This document shows, piece after piece, positions 1-7,777 of a DNA stretch of 64,000 nt (position 1 is the stretch's first letter; every line of letters starts with the position of its first letter). Source of the stretch: Roseospirillum parvum. Its GTDB lineage: Bacteria; Pseudomonadota; Alphaproteobacteria; Rhodospirillales; Rhodospirillaceae. The translations under genes were made by a program, and so were the position numbers. The DNA lies in NCBI RefSeq assembly GCF_900100455.1, contig NZ_FNCV01000003.1, positions 1 through 64,000 of the forward strand, written 5' to 3'. Under the pieces are notes generated by a model. That model did no database searches. It saw only the letters and a program-made list of their open reading frames with translations, and was not told the DNA's origin.

Positions 1-99
1 GCCCCCGTCAGGGCACCTTGAGACCCCTCTCAGAGGCGGGCTACCATGCTCCAGAACCAAGTGGCGACCACTCCAAAAGCAAGTGGCGCGCTACAACCG
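1..99. other. No gene recognised at left edge
   Basis: Short stretch before the first composite palindrome. Reading frames cross it on both strands but none has a recognisable product or start, and all run on through the palindrome. It could hold the end of a feature that lies outside the window. A faint inverted resemblance to 279-330 (both sides carry ACCAC then TGGCGCG about 11-12 bases later) suggests that it belongs to the outer arm of the neighbouring element. Confidence 0.4.
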
Positions 100-278
100 C
101 CAAGGGGGCGCTGCCCCCTTGGAACCCCCGCCGGGGGGACCAGGGGCCCCCCCGGACCCCCGCCGTGACTTAAAAACCCGCCAGGGGGATAAACCCCCTG
201 GCGGGTTTTTGACTCATGGTGGGGTCTGGGGAGGCCCCCGGCCTCCCCAGCGGGGTTCCAAGGGGCGGCGCCCCTTGG
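100..278. repeat. Composite palindromic repeat, copy A
   Basis: About 180-bp imperfect palindrome. The left arm (100-172) has two hairpins, one starting CCAAGGGGG and one GC-only. The right arm (211-278) is its diverged inverted counterpart. Between them is a perfect hairpin with A- and T-tracts (173-210, stem AACCCGCCAGGGGG, loop ATAAA), which looks like a bidirectional Rho-independent terminator. The same arms recur at 17.25 kb and 27.1 kb around a different central hairpin. It lies just past the 3' end of the CopD-like gene. Confidence 0.85.
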
Positions 279-310
279 CCGCGCCAGCGGGTCCCCGGTG
301 GTTGGCGGGG

Positions 311-769
311 TCAGCCCATGTAGGCGCCGGCGGTGCCGATGATGGTGGTGGCGATGCCCAGGGTGAAGTTGATGGTGATCAGGGTTTTCATGCGCTGGTG
401 TTCGTTGGTGGCGGCGGCGGGTTGGCCGTTTTCCAGGGCTTTCATGAAGCGGCGCATGGGGCCGGCCTGGATCAGGGCGAACAGGATGGTCATCAGGCCG
501 GCCAGGGTCATCATCAGGTGGACGTGTCCGGGGGCGGCGTAGAGGCCGCCGTAGAGTTTTTCGATGATGTACCAGCCGGTGCCCCACAGGATGGCGATGG
601 CGCCCCACACCCAGGCGAAGAAGCGGGGCAGGGTGCCGTGCCACAGGAACAGGCGGTCATCGGGGCTGATCTCGGCCAGACCGGGTTTCAGGGCGATCAG
701 GGCGAAGAACATGCCGCCGACCCAGACCAGGGTGGCCAGCACGTGCAGGGAGATGGCGGTGGCGTACAT
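311..769 (-). CDS. CopD-like integral membrane protein
   Basis: Encodes a 152-residue protein with four likely transmembrane helices and few polar stretches. It starts MYATAISLHVLATLVWVGG, a pattern typical of the CopD superfamily, with histidines in helix 1 (residue 9) and helix 3 (the HVHLMM region) that could ligate copper or haem. Members of this superfamily are inner-membrane proteins linked to copper handling or haem-related redox steps. No copC or copper operon lies next to it, so the substrate is unknown. The ATG at 769 opens directly into the first helix. Its 3' end abuts composite palindrome A. Confidence 0.6.
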   Translation of the reverse strand: MYATAISLHVLATLVWVGGMFFALIALKPGLAEISPDDRLFLWHGTLPRFFAWVWGAIAILWGTGWYIIEKLYGGLYAAPGHVHLMMTLAGLMTILFALIQAGPMRRFMKALENGQPAAATNEHQRMKTLITINFTLGIATTIIGTAGAYMG

Positions 770-876
770 GCTTGGGCTCCGTCTTGGGTCCGGGGGCGAC
801 CGGTTCAGTATAGCAGCAGCTTGGCGCGGCGTCGGCTCTTGAGGCGGTGCGCCGCGCGCCCCACCTTGGGCGGACC

Positions 877-2046
877 ATGTCCGATCCCGACAACCTGACC
901 ATCCGTGTCCTGTCCTCGCTGTCGGCGGTTGCGGCCGCCGACTGGGATGCCTGCGCCGGGGCCGACAATCCGTTTGTCAGCCATGCCTTCCTGAAGGCGT
1001 TGGAGGACTCGGGCTCGGTCGGCGCCGAGGCCGGTTGGCGGCCCCAGCATCTGGTGCTCGAGGACCCGGCCGGAGGGATGCTCGGGGCGGCGCCGCTGTA
1101 CCTGAAAAGCCATTCCTTCGGCGAATACGTCTTCGACTGGGGCTGGGCCGATGCCTGGGAGCGCGCCGGCGGGCGCTATTATCCCAAGCTTCAGGGGGCG
1201 GTGCCCTTTTCGCCGGTGACCGGGCCGCGCCTGCTGGTCCGCCCGGGGGCGCGGGCGGCGTTTCACCGCCAGGCCCTGGCCGCCGGCATGGTGGAACTGG
1301 CCGGGCGGCTTGAGGTCAGTTCGCTGCACCTCACCTTCTGCACCGGGGAGGAGGCCGAGGAGTTGGCGCCGCTGGGCTTCATCCACCGCCTGGGCCAGCA
1401 GTTCCACTGGCGCAACGAGGGCTATGGCAGCTTCGACGATTTCCTGGCCGAGTTGGCCTCGCGCAAGCGCAAGGCGATCCGCAAGGAGCGCCAGACGGCC
1501 AACAGCCACGGCCTGACCATCCGCACCCTGAGTGGCGAGGACATCAAGCCGCGCCACTGGGACGCCTTTCACCGCTTCTATCTGGCCACCACCGACAAGA
1601 AATGGGGCGAGCCCTACCTCAGTCGCGATTTCTTCCATCGCCTGGGCCAGACCCTGGGCGACCAGGTGGTGCTGGTGATGGGTTTTGACGGCGACGGGCC
1701 CGAGGCCCCGGCGGTCTGCGGGGCGCTGAACCTGCGGGGCGGCGACAGCCTGTTCGGGCGCAACTGGGGGACCCTGGCCGAGTTGCCCTGCCTGCACTTC
1801 GAGGTCTGCTACTACCGGGCCATCGAGTACGCCATCGACCACGGCCTGACCTGGGTCGAGGCCGGGGCCCAGGGCGGCCACAAGGTGCAGCGCGGCTATC
1901 TGCCTCGGGCCACCCATTCGCTGCACTGGATCGCCCACCCCGGGTTCCGCGAAGCGGTGGCCGATTTCGTCGAGCAGGAGCGCCAAGCGGTGCACGCCGA
2001 GATCCACATCCGCACCACCGCCGGCCCCTTCCGCCAGGGGCGCTGA
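877..2046 (+). CDS. FemAB/GNAT-like protein (DUF482, peptidoglycan-related)
   Basis: A 389-residue cytosolic protein of the PF04339 family (peptidoglycan biosynthesis/recognition, FemAB-like GNAT fold). Recognised by the NPFVSHAFLKALEDSGSVG start, the APLYLKSHSFGEYVFDWGW segment and the late EAGAQGGHKVQRGYLP block. The family is suspected to transfer amino-acyl or acyl groups, but no reaction is established. The ATG at 877 is preferred over an in-frame start at 847 because the conserved domain begins soon after it. The stop codon lies in the first unit of a 31-33 bp tandem repeat. The next gene is convergent. Confidence 0.75.
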   Translation: MSDPDNLTIRVLSSLSAVAAADWDACAGADNPFVSHAFLKALEDSGSVGAEAGWRPQHLVLEDPAGGMLGAAPLYLKSHSFGEYVFDWGWADAWERAGGRYYPKLQGAVPFSPVTGPRLLVRPGARAAFHRQALAAGMVELAGRLEVSSLHLTFCTGEEAEELAPLGFIHRLGQQFHWRNEGYGSFDDFLAELASRKRKAIRKERQTANSHGLTIRTLSGEDIKPRHWDAFHRFYLATTDKKWGEPYLSRDFFHRLGQTLGDQVVLVMGFDGDGPEAPAVCGALNLRGGDSLFGRNWGTLAELPCLHFEVCYYRAIEYAIDHGLTWVEAGAQGGHKVQRGYLPRATHSLHWIAHPGFREAVADFVEQERQAVHAEIHIRTTAGPFRQGR

Positions 2047-2118
2047 CGCGCCCCGGTTTTTCCATCAGGCGGCGCTGACGCGCCCCGGTTCCTTCCATCA
2101 GGCGGCGCTGATGCGCCC
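2039..2118. repeat. Tandem repeat, 2.5 units of 32-33 bp
   Basis: Unit GGCGCTGACGCGCCCCGGTT followed by a T/C-rich stretch and CCATCAGGC. Unit 1 is 2039-2070, unit 2 2071-2103 and a partial unit 3 2104-2118. Each unit can fold (GGGGCG..CGCCCC), and CATCAG..CTGATG adds a second small stem. It fills the space between two convergent genes and includes the stop codon of the upstream one, so it may act in transcript 3'-end formation. Confidence 0.8.
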
Positions 2119-3807
2119 TTAGTGATCCTCTTCCATGACGATGTAGCCGCAGGGGCATTCGGTGGCGCACATGCCGCAGCCCTTGCAGTACTCGTAGTCG
2201 AAGACGTAGTGGCTGCCGTCCTGGGCCTGCTCGATGGTCTTGATGACGGCGTTGTCCGGGCAATAGGTCCAGCAGTTGTCGCAGGCCAGGCAACTGCCGC
2301 AGGACAGGCAGCGGTTGGCCTCGGCGCGGGCCTCGGCGTCGGGCAGGGGGCCTTCGATCTCGTCGCTGTCGGTGCGCTGCTCGACCGGCAGCACCGGTGG
2401 TTCGCGGCGCGGCGCCGGCTCGTAGTAGGCCATGTTGAGGTGGTCGTAGGGCAGGGTGGGGCGGCGCTGGTGCACCGGCTCCTGGCCGGCCAGGAACAGA
2501 TCGATGGCCTCGGCCGCCTTGCGCCCGTCGCCGATGGCCCCGGCGGCGGTGCCCCGGTCGCCCCGCGCGTCGCCGCCGACGAACAGGTCCGGGTGGCCGG
2601 GCAGGCGGCCCCACTCGTCGGCCGGGCGGAAATAGGGCGCCCCGCCGAGCAGGGCTTCGAAGCCGGTGGGGTCGACGTTCTCGCCAATCGCCGGGATCAC
2701 CATGTCGGCGTGCAGGATGGTTTCGGTGCCCTCGAAGGCAACGCGCGACTTGCGTCCGCTGGCCCCGGGCAGCTTGCGCAGGCTGACCATCTCGATGCCC
2801 ATCAGCTTGGAGCCACGCATCAGAAGGCGCTGGATGGTGCGATGGGGGTGGAAGATGATGCCTTCCTCGATCGCCTCGTGCAGTTCGCGCGGCACCACGT
2901 TGAGGATGTCGCCGGGCTCGGTGTCCGGGCCGGGCAGGCCGGAGGCGGTGACCAGATGGACCTCGGCCACGCCGGCCCGCTTCATCACCCGGGCCAGATC
3001 GACCGCGGTGTTGCCGCCGCCGTGGATGATCACCGAGGCCGGGGTGGGCACCTTGCCGTGGGCGATGAACTCCTTCAGCAGTTCCAGGGCCGGGCGGTGG
3101 TCGGTGGGTACCTGGCCGCCGACGCTCCAGTTCTTGGCCAGCCCGATGCCCGGCGCCAGGAAGACGGCGCGGTGTTCCTGGCGCAGGCGGGCCAGATCGG
3201 CCTCGTCGCCGAGCCGGGTGTGCGGCTTGAAGGTGATGCCGAGGTCGAGAATCCGGCCGATCTCGGCGTCCAGCACATCGCGCGGCAGGCGGGTCATGGG
3301 GATCGCCGAGCGCAACAGGCCGCCCGGTTCGGGCAAGGCGTCGATCAGGGTCACCTTGTGGCCGCGCCGGGCCAATTGGTAGGCACACGACAGGCCGCCC
3401 GGCCCGGCCCCGACCACGGCCACCGCCGCCGGCTCGGCCACCCCCTGGGCGCCGGGGAAGGACCAGTTGTTGAGGATCGCCTGATCGCCCAGCCAGCGCT
3501 CCAGGGCGTGGATGGCGATGGGGCTGTCGTAGTGGGTCCGGTTGCAGGCGGTCTCGCAGGGGTGCGGGCAGATGCGCCCGGTCACCGCCGGCAGGGGGTT
3601 GATGTGGGCGATGGTTTCCCAGGCCTCGCGCGGGTGGCCTTCCTGGAAGCGGGCCAACCACTCCTGGGCGTCCTCGCCGGCCGGGCAGGCGCCGTGGCAG
3701 GGTGCGGCCCAGTGCTTGTGGACCGGGCGCATGGTGCGCCAGTCGCCGGTCTTGAAGGCGAGCGAGGTTCCCGGCTCGGCATAGGCCCCACGGGTGAGCA
3801 CCGGCAT
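2119..3807 (-). CDS. GltD-like flavoprotein with C-terminal ferredoxin domain
   Basis: 562 residues; last gene of a 2-oxoacid oxidoreductase operon. The N-terminus carries the Fe-S cysteines of glutamate-synthase small subunits (CHGACPAGE, then GRICPHPCETACN). Then comes an FAD Rossmann motif (VVGAGPGGLSCAYQLARRG) and a second nucleotide-binding motif (IHGGGNTAVDLARV). The C-terminus has two ferredoxin-like cysteine clusters (CLSCGSCLACDNCWTYCP and CKGCGMCATECP). It should shuttle electrons between the ferredoxin centres of the oxidoreductase and NAD(P). The arrangement resembles the flavoprotein of phenylglyoxylate:NAD oxidoreductase (PadH) and replaces a free delta ferredoxin subunit. Good GAAGGAG ribosome site ahead of the ATG. 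Confidence 0.8.
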   Translation of the reverse strand: MPVLTRGAYAEPGTSLAFKTGDWRTMRPVHKHWAAPCHGACPAGEDAQEWLARFQEGHPREAWETIAHINPLPAVTGRICPHPCETACNRTHYDSPIAIHALERWLGDQAILNNWSFPGAQGVAEPAAVAVVGAGPGGLSCAYQLARRGHKVTLIDALPEPGGLLRSAIPMTRLPRDVLDAEIGRILDLGITFKPHTRLGDEADLARLRQEHRAVFLAPGIGLAKNWSVGGQVPTDHRPALELLKEFIAHGKVPTPASVIIHGGGNTAVDLARVMKRAGVAEVHLVTASGLPGPDTEPGDILNVVPRELHEAIEEGIIFHPHRTIQRLLMRGSKLMGIEMVSLRKLPGASGRKSRVAFEGTETILHADMVIPAIGENVDPTGFEALLGGAPYFRPADEWGRLPGHPDLFVGGDARGDRGTAAGAIGDGRKAAEAIDLFLAGQEPVHQRRPTLPYDHLNMAYYEPAPRREPPVLPVEQRTDSDEIEGPLPDAEARAEANRCLSCGSCLACDNCWTYCPDNAVIKTIEQAQDGSHYVFDYEYCKGCGMCATECPCGYIVMEEDH

Positions 3808-3858
3808 GATCGGGAGTCTCCTTCAGGTGTGAACGCGAAACGGGGTGGCGGGCGGATC

Positions 3859-3924
3859 GGGTCGGGGTGGCGGGTGAGCCGGGTCGGGGTGGCGGGTGGG
3901 CCGGGTCGGGGTGGCGGGTGAGCC
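3859..3924. repeat. Three perfect-phase 22-bp tandem repeats
   Basis: Units 3859-3880, 3881-3902 and 3903-3924 read GGGTCGGGGTGGCGGGTGAG plus CC, with one A-to-G change in unit 2. They fill most of the 120-bp gap between the beta-subunit gene and the flavoprotein gene of one operon, ending four bases before the beta-subunit stop codon. Polymorphic spacer or mRNA-processing region; function unknown. Confidence 0.85.
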
Positions 3925-3927
3925 AAC

Positions 3928-5097
3928 TCAGGCGATCAGGCCGCCCCGGCGCACGGTGTCGGCGCCCTCGGTGTCGAGCGGGTCGGGCTCCTCGCCGAGC
4001 AGGTGGTAGGTGGCGATGTTGTGGTCGGCCAGGGCCTGCAGGTGTTCGCGCTCCTGGCGGGCCCGGTGGTCGTTCCCGAACAGGTGGCGGAAGCGGTTCT
4101 GGAGCTTGAGGTAGTCGCTGACCGGGCGGGGCTGGCGGATGGGCATCACCCCGGCCAGCTCGTTGCGCTCCAGCTCGACCACCGGGAACAGGCCGGTCTG
4201 CACGGCGAGGCGGGCGATCTCGATGGTCTTGGCGCCGTCGTGCCCCCAGCCCAGCGGGCAGGGGACGTGGAGCAGAAGGAAGGTCGGCCCCTCGATCTCG
4301 ATGGCCCGGCGCACCTTGCGCCGAAGGTCGGCCGCGTAGGCCACCGAGGCCGAGGCGGCATAGGGCACATGGTGGGCGGCGATGATCTGCAACAGGTCCT
4401 TTTTCAGGTGCCGCTTGCCCATGCGCTGGCTGCCCGCCGGGCTGGTCGTGGTGGCGGCGGCGTGCGGGGTGCTGGAGGACCGCTGGATGCCGGTGTTCAT
4501 GTAGGCTTCGTTGTCGAAGCACACGTAAAGCACGTTGTGGGTCCGCTCGAGCATGCCCGACAGGGCCTGGAAGCCGATGTCGAAGGTCGAGCCGTCGCCG
4601 CCGAAGGCCATCACCTTGGTCCGGTGGCCGCGTGCCTTCAAGGCCGCCTCCATGCCCGAGGCGACGGCGGCGGCGTTCTCGAACAGCGAGTGGATCCACG
4701 GCACCCGCCACGCCGACTGGGGCCACGGGGTGGTGAACACCTCCAGGCAGCCGGTGGCGTTGGCCACCATCACGTCGGGCCCGGCGGCTTCCATGACCAG
4801 CCGGGCGCCCAGGGCCTCGCCGCAGCCCTGGCAGGCCCGGTGGCCGGCCTCCAGGCCGCGGAAGCGGGGCTGGCGGCGGCGCAGTTCGGCCAGCTCGCCG
4901 CCCAGGGCCTGGGCATCGACCCCGGGGGCGGTCCCCACCCCGGCCGCCACCTTGCGCGACGGGGTTTCGGCCGGCGCGGCGGACTTGCCTTTGGCGCCAC
5001 CAGATTTGGCGTCACCAGCTTTGGCGGTCTTCGCCTTGGCCGGCTTGCTGGCCGCCTTGGAGGGCGCTTTCTTGGCCGTTTCAGGGGTTTTCGCCAT
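3928..5097 (-). CDS. 2-oxoacid:acceptor oxidoreductase, beta subunit (PorB-like)
   Basis: 389 residues. This is the thiamine-diphosphate-binding subunit of a pyruvate:ferredoxin oxidoreductase-family complex. Visible features are the CQGCG cysteine pair, ATGCLEV, the TPP/Mg motif GGDGSTFDIGFQALSG continuing to NEAYMNTG, and a late HVPCPLGW cysteine. An unusual Ala/Lys-rich N-terminal tail of about 55 residues precedes the domain. Substrate cannot be read from sequence: pyruvate, 2-oxoglutarate and phenylglyoxylate enzymes share these motifs. The ATG at 5097 lies 29 bases past the alpha-subunit stop. Confidence 0.82.
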   Translation of the reverse strand: MAKTPETAKKAPSKAASKPAKAKTAKAGDAKSGGAKGKSAAPAETPSRKVAAGVGTAPGVDAQALGGELAELRRRQPRFRGLEAGHRACQGCGEALGARLVMEAAGPDVMVANATGCLEVFTTPWPQSAWRVPWIHSLFENAAAVASGMEAALKARGHRTKVMAFGGDGSTFDIGFQALSGMLERTHNVLYVCFDNEAYMNTGIQRSSSTPHAAATTTSPAGSQRMGKRHLKKDLLQIIAAHHVPYAASASVAYAADLRRKVRRAIEIEGPTFLLLHVPCPLGWGHDGAKTIEIARLAVQTGLFPVVELERNELAGVMPIRQPRPVSDYLKLQNRFRHLFGNDHRARQEREHLQALADHNIATYHLLGEEPDPLDTEGADTVRRGGLIA

Positions 5098-5126
5098 GGC
5101 GATGCGGTCTCTTTCGACGGACGGAA

Positions 5127-6299
5127 TCAACGATCCTCGGCGGGCAGCTTGTCGAGCTCCACGTCGAAGATGCGGAACGGCTCCGGGGTCGTGCCCCGGG
5201 TGGCGGCGATCAGCTCGGGCAGCAACTCCACCGGCACGTCGCGGCCACCCAGGCCGACCGCGAAGTTGTGGATGCGCGGCCGCTTCTTGAGGTGGGCCAG
5301 GGCGGCGGTGACCTCGGTGCCGACGATGCCGCCAAGGCCCGGCGAGAAGGCGCGCTCCAGCACGATCAGGTCGTCCACGCCGTCGACCGCCTCGATCAGC
5401 GCCTCGGTCGGGAAGGGGCGGAAGCAGCGCAACTGGATGATCTTCACCGGCGTCTTGGCCAGCCCGTCGTTGAGCCCCTGGCGCAGGGTGGAGACCACCG
5501 AGCCCAGGGCCAGCACGGCGGTCTTGGCGCCCTTGGGTCCGTGGGTCTTGAGCAGCCCGCCCGCCGCGCGGCCGATGGCCTTCTCGTAGGCCGCGTCGAT
5601 CTCCTCGATCACCGGCAGGGCCTTCTGCATGGCCCGGTGGTGGCTGTGGCGGACCTCGGTGAACCAGCCCGGGTCGACCAGGGTGCCGAAGCTTTTCGGC
5701 GCCTTGGGGTCGAGCCTGCGGGCGAAGTCGAACTCGGGCAGGAAGCGGTCGACCTTGGTCTGGCTGGGCAGGTCGATGGGCTCCAGGGTGTGGGTCAGCA
5801 CGAACCCGTCGACGCAAACCATCACCGGCAGCTCGGTTGCCTCGGCGATGCGGAAGGCCTGGATGGTGCTGTCGACCCCTTCCTGGTTGTCGGCGCAGTA
5901 AAGCTGGATGCAGCCGCTGTCGCGAATGGCCATGCTGTCGGCCTGATCGTTCCAGATGTTGAGCGGCGCCCCGACGCTGCGGTTGGCGCAGGTGATGACC
6001 GCCGGAATGCGCAACCCGGCCATGTTGTAGAGCACCTCGCTCATCAGCATGATGCCTTGCGAGCTGGAGGCGGTGTAGGCCCGCGCCCCGGCCGCCGCCG
6101 CGCCGAGCACCACCGAGGCGGCCGAGAACTCGCTTTCCACGCTGACCAGCTCGCAGCCCATCTCGCCGTCGGCGACCAGCTTGGAGATGTTCTCCACGAT
6201 GTGGGTCTGCGGGGTGATGGGGTAGGCGGCAACCACCCCCGGCCGGCACAGGGCGACCGCCCGGGCCAGGGCCTGGCTGCCTTCAAGCGCTTTCAGCAC
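5127..6299 (-). CDS. 2-oxoacid:acceptor oxidoreductase, alpha subunit (PorA-like)
   Basis: 390 residues, containing the pyrimidine-binding domain (PGVVAAYPITPQTHIVE, VESEFSAASVVLGAAAAGAR, SSSQGIMLMSEVLYNMAG) and the later domain II (VLALGSVVSTLRQGL, RCFRPFP). With the beta subunit it forms the thiamine-diphosphate site that decarboxylates a 2-oxoacid to acyl-CoA and reduces Fe-S clusters. GTG start at 6299, supported by AAGGAGG six bases upstream. It overlaps the gamma-subunit gene by 17 bp, so translation is probably coupled. Confidence 0.85.
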   Translation of the reverse strand: MLKALEGSQALARAVALCRPGVVAAYPITPQTHIVENISKLVADGEMGCELVSVESEFSAASVVLGAAAAGARAYTASSSQGIMLMSEVLYNMAGLRIPAVITCANRSVGAPLNIWNDQADSMAIRDSGCIQLYCADNQEGVDSTIQAFRIAEATELPVMVCVDGFVLTHTLEPIDLPSQTKVDRFLPEFDFARRLDPKAPKSFGTLVDPGWFTEVRHSHHRAMQKALPVIEEIDAAYEKAIGRAAGGLLKTHGPKGAKTAVLALGSVVSTLRQGLNDGLAKTPVKIIQLRCFRPFPTEALIEAVDGVDDLIVLERAFSPGLGGIVGTEVTAALAHLKKRPRIHNFAVGLGGRDVPVELLPELIAATRGTTPEPFRIFDVELDKLPAEDR

Positions 6300-6888
6300 G
6301 GCGTGCCTCCTTGGTCGGCTGTTCCAGCACCAGACGGTTGGCCCAGGCCCCTTCGGGCACCGCCTCGGCGGCGCGGGCGACCAGTTTCTCGTTGCGGCGC
6401 AGAACTTCGCCCGAGAAACGCTCGCCCAGGGCCTTGGACAGGGCGCTCAACGGGAACAGCCCGGTAACGGTGAGGAAGGCGGCCAAAAGGGCCACGTTGG
6501 GGGTCGGGCGGCCGAGGTATTCCAGGGCCAGGGCGGTGGCCGGCAGGCTGAGGATGTCGAGGCCATGGCGGGCCGACAGGGTGGCCGCGTCCTCTGGTGC
6601 GTTGACCAGCACCCCGCCGCCCTTCAGCAGTCCGGCGGCGGTGCCCGGGATGTGCAGCAGGCTGTCGTCCTGAACGATCAGGGCGGCCGGATTGCGCACC
6701 TGCGAGCGGGCCAGGATGGGCCCCGGGGCGATGCGCACGAAGGCGGTCACCGGGGCGCCCCGACGCTCCGCCCCGAAGCTGGGGAAGGCCTGGCAGTGGG
6801 CGCCCTCGGCGAAGGCGGCGCTGGCCAGCAGATAGGCGGCGACCACGTTGCCCTGGCCGCCCCGGCCATGGATGCGGATCTCGATCAC
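6283..6888 (-). CDS. 2-oxoacid:acceptor oxidoreductase, gamma subunit (PorG-like)
   Basis: About 201 residues; opens with the family signature IEIRIHGRGGQGNVVAAYLLA and contains FPSFGAERRGAPVTAFVRI, characteristic of the gamma domain that binds CoA in pyruvate:ferredoxin oxidoreductases. First gene of the gamma-alpha-beta-flavoprotein operon. The GTG at 6888 follows a GGAGGT ribosome site and sits directly before the first strand; a GTG at 6912 in the same frame is possible but has no clear site. Confidence 0.82.
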   Translation of the reverse strand: MIEIRIHGRGGQGNVVAAYLLASAAFAEGAHCQAFPSFGAERRGAPVTAFVRIAPGPILARSQVRNPAALIVQDDSLLHIPGTAAGLLKGGGVLVNAPEDAATLSARHGLDILSLPATALALEYLGRPTPNVALLAAFLTVTGLFPLSALSKALGERFSGEVLRRNEKLVARAAEAVPEGAWANRLVLEQPTKEARRAESA

Positions 6889-7065
6889 GTTACCTCCCCA
6901 GGTCTGGCACACAACGGGACCGGTGATGGTTCACACACACCCTGATCGCCTGACGGGAGTCTTGTCGCTCCCTGTGGTCCCACAACAGGGTATGGGGATG
7001 GCCCGCCGGCCGGACAAGGGGGCGGCGGTGGCTTACTTCTTCAGAGGGCCGGCCGACCGGGTGTC

Positions 7066-7470
7066 TCAGCGAATGCCGAGCACGGTGCGCACCTTCTCGT
7101 CGGTGATGGCGCGCACCAGCCGGGAAAAGCGCATCAGCACCTTGCGCAACACCGGGTCGGCGGCCGCCAGGCGGGTCTGGAAGTCGTCCTTGGGAATGAT
7201 GCGGATGCAGGTTTCGGTCAGGCAGCGGGCGGTGGCGCTGCGCGGCATGTTGTCGATCAGCGCCATCTCGCCGATCACCTGGCCGATGGGGACGCTGGCG
7301 ATGACCACCGTCGAGCCCTTCAGGTTGCGGGTCAGCTCGACCACCCCGGCCTCGACGATGAAAGCCGCATCGCCCGGGTCGCCTTCATGGAACAGGATGG
7401 TCCCGGCGGGAACGACCCGCGCCTCCAGTTCCGTTTCCACCGTCGCTTCCTCCACCGTCGCGTCGCTCAC
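7066..7470 (-). CDS. Cyclic nucleotide-binding domain protein (single domain)
   Basis: 134 residues made of one CNB domain. It includes AGTILFHEGDPGDAAFIVEAG and the phosphate-binding cassette GEMALIDNMPRSATARCL with its conserved arginine, which argues for real cNMP binding. There is no HTH, kinase or transporter domain, so it would act as a stand-alone sensor or partner protein. GTG start at 7470 with GGGAGGG upstream. It is divergent from a Crp/Fnr-type regulator gene 307 bp away and lies upstream of the oxidoreductase operon on the same strand. Confidence 0.75.
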   Translation of the reverse strand: MSDATVEEATVETELEARVVPAGTILFHEGDPGDAAFIVEAGVVELTRNLKGSTVVIASVPIGQVIGEMALIDNMPRSATARCLTETCIRIIPKDDFQTRLAAADPVLRKVLMRFSRLVRAITDEKVRTVLGIR

Positions 7471-7777
7471 GGGGGGGGCCCTCCCTTGCCGTTCCCAGCC
7501 CCCTGGTGCTGCTCCGGTAACCAGTTGGCGGTGTTGCGTGTACCGGATTGGGGCCGGTCCATTGTGCGGACCCGGCGGCGACTGCGCAACCCCCGGGGAC
7601 TCGGCCTCGAATCGCGGCTGGTGGATCGGGTGCCCCGACAGCGACAGCGGATCGTCGCCCCCGGCTCCCGGGCAAGAGAGACTTGACCGGGGTCGTGAAA
7701 GGGGAAACCCTGGCCCGGAAAGGGGCATGCCGGGTGACCGGGCCGCCTGCTTGGCGCCGGCGTTGGTGGGGGATCGA
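7471..7777. other. Divergent intergenic region between two CNB genes
   Basis: Contains the start signals for both neighbours but no clear sigma-70 box or symmetrical Crp/Fnr site that I could defend. Open frames cross it but show no family resemblance. A shared or mutual regulatory region is the natural guess. Confidence 0.4.

Noticed and set aside
100-278. Reading the composite palindromes as insertion sequences
   Set aside because: No transposase frame of adequate length or similarity lies within any of the three copies; at most they are non-autonomous.
83-898. Long open frames across composite palindrome A (both strands)
   Set aside because: They read straight through GC-rich hairpins and antisense to the CopD-like gene, with no ribosome site or family resemblance.
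1619-4726. Very long antisense frame opposite the flavoprotein and beta-subunit genes
   Set aside because: Arg/Pro-rich low-complexity translation typical of the wrong strand in GC-rich DNA; the opposite frames are clear enzymes.
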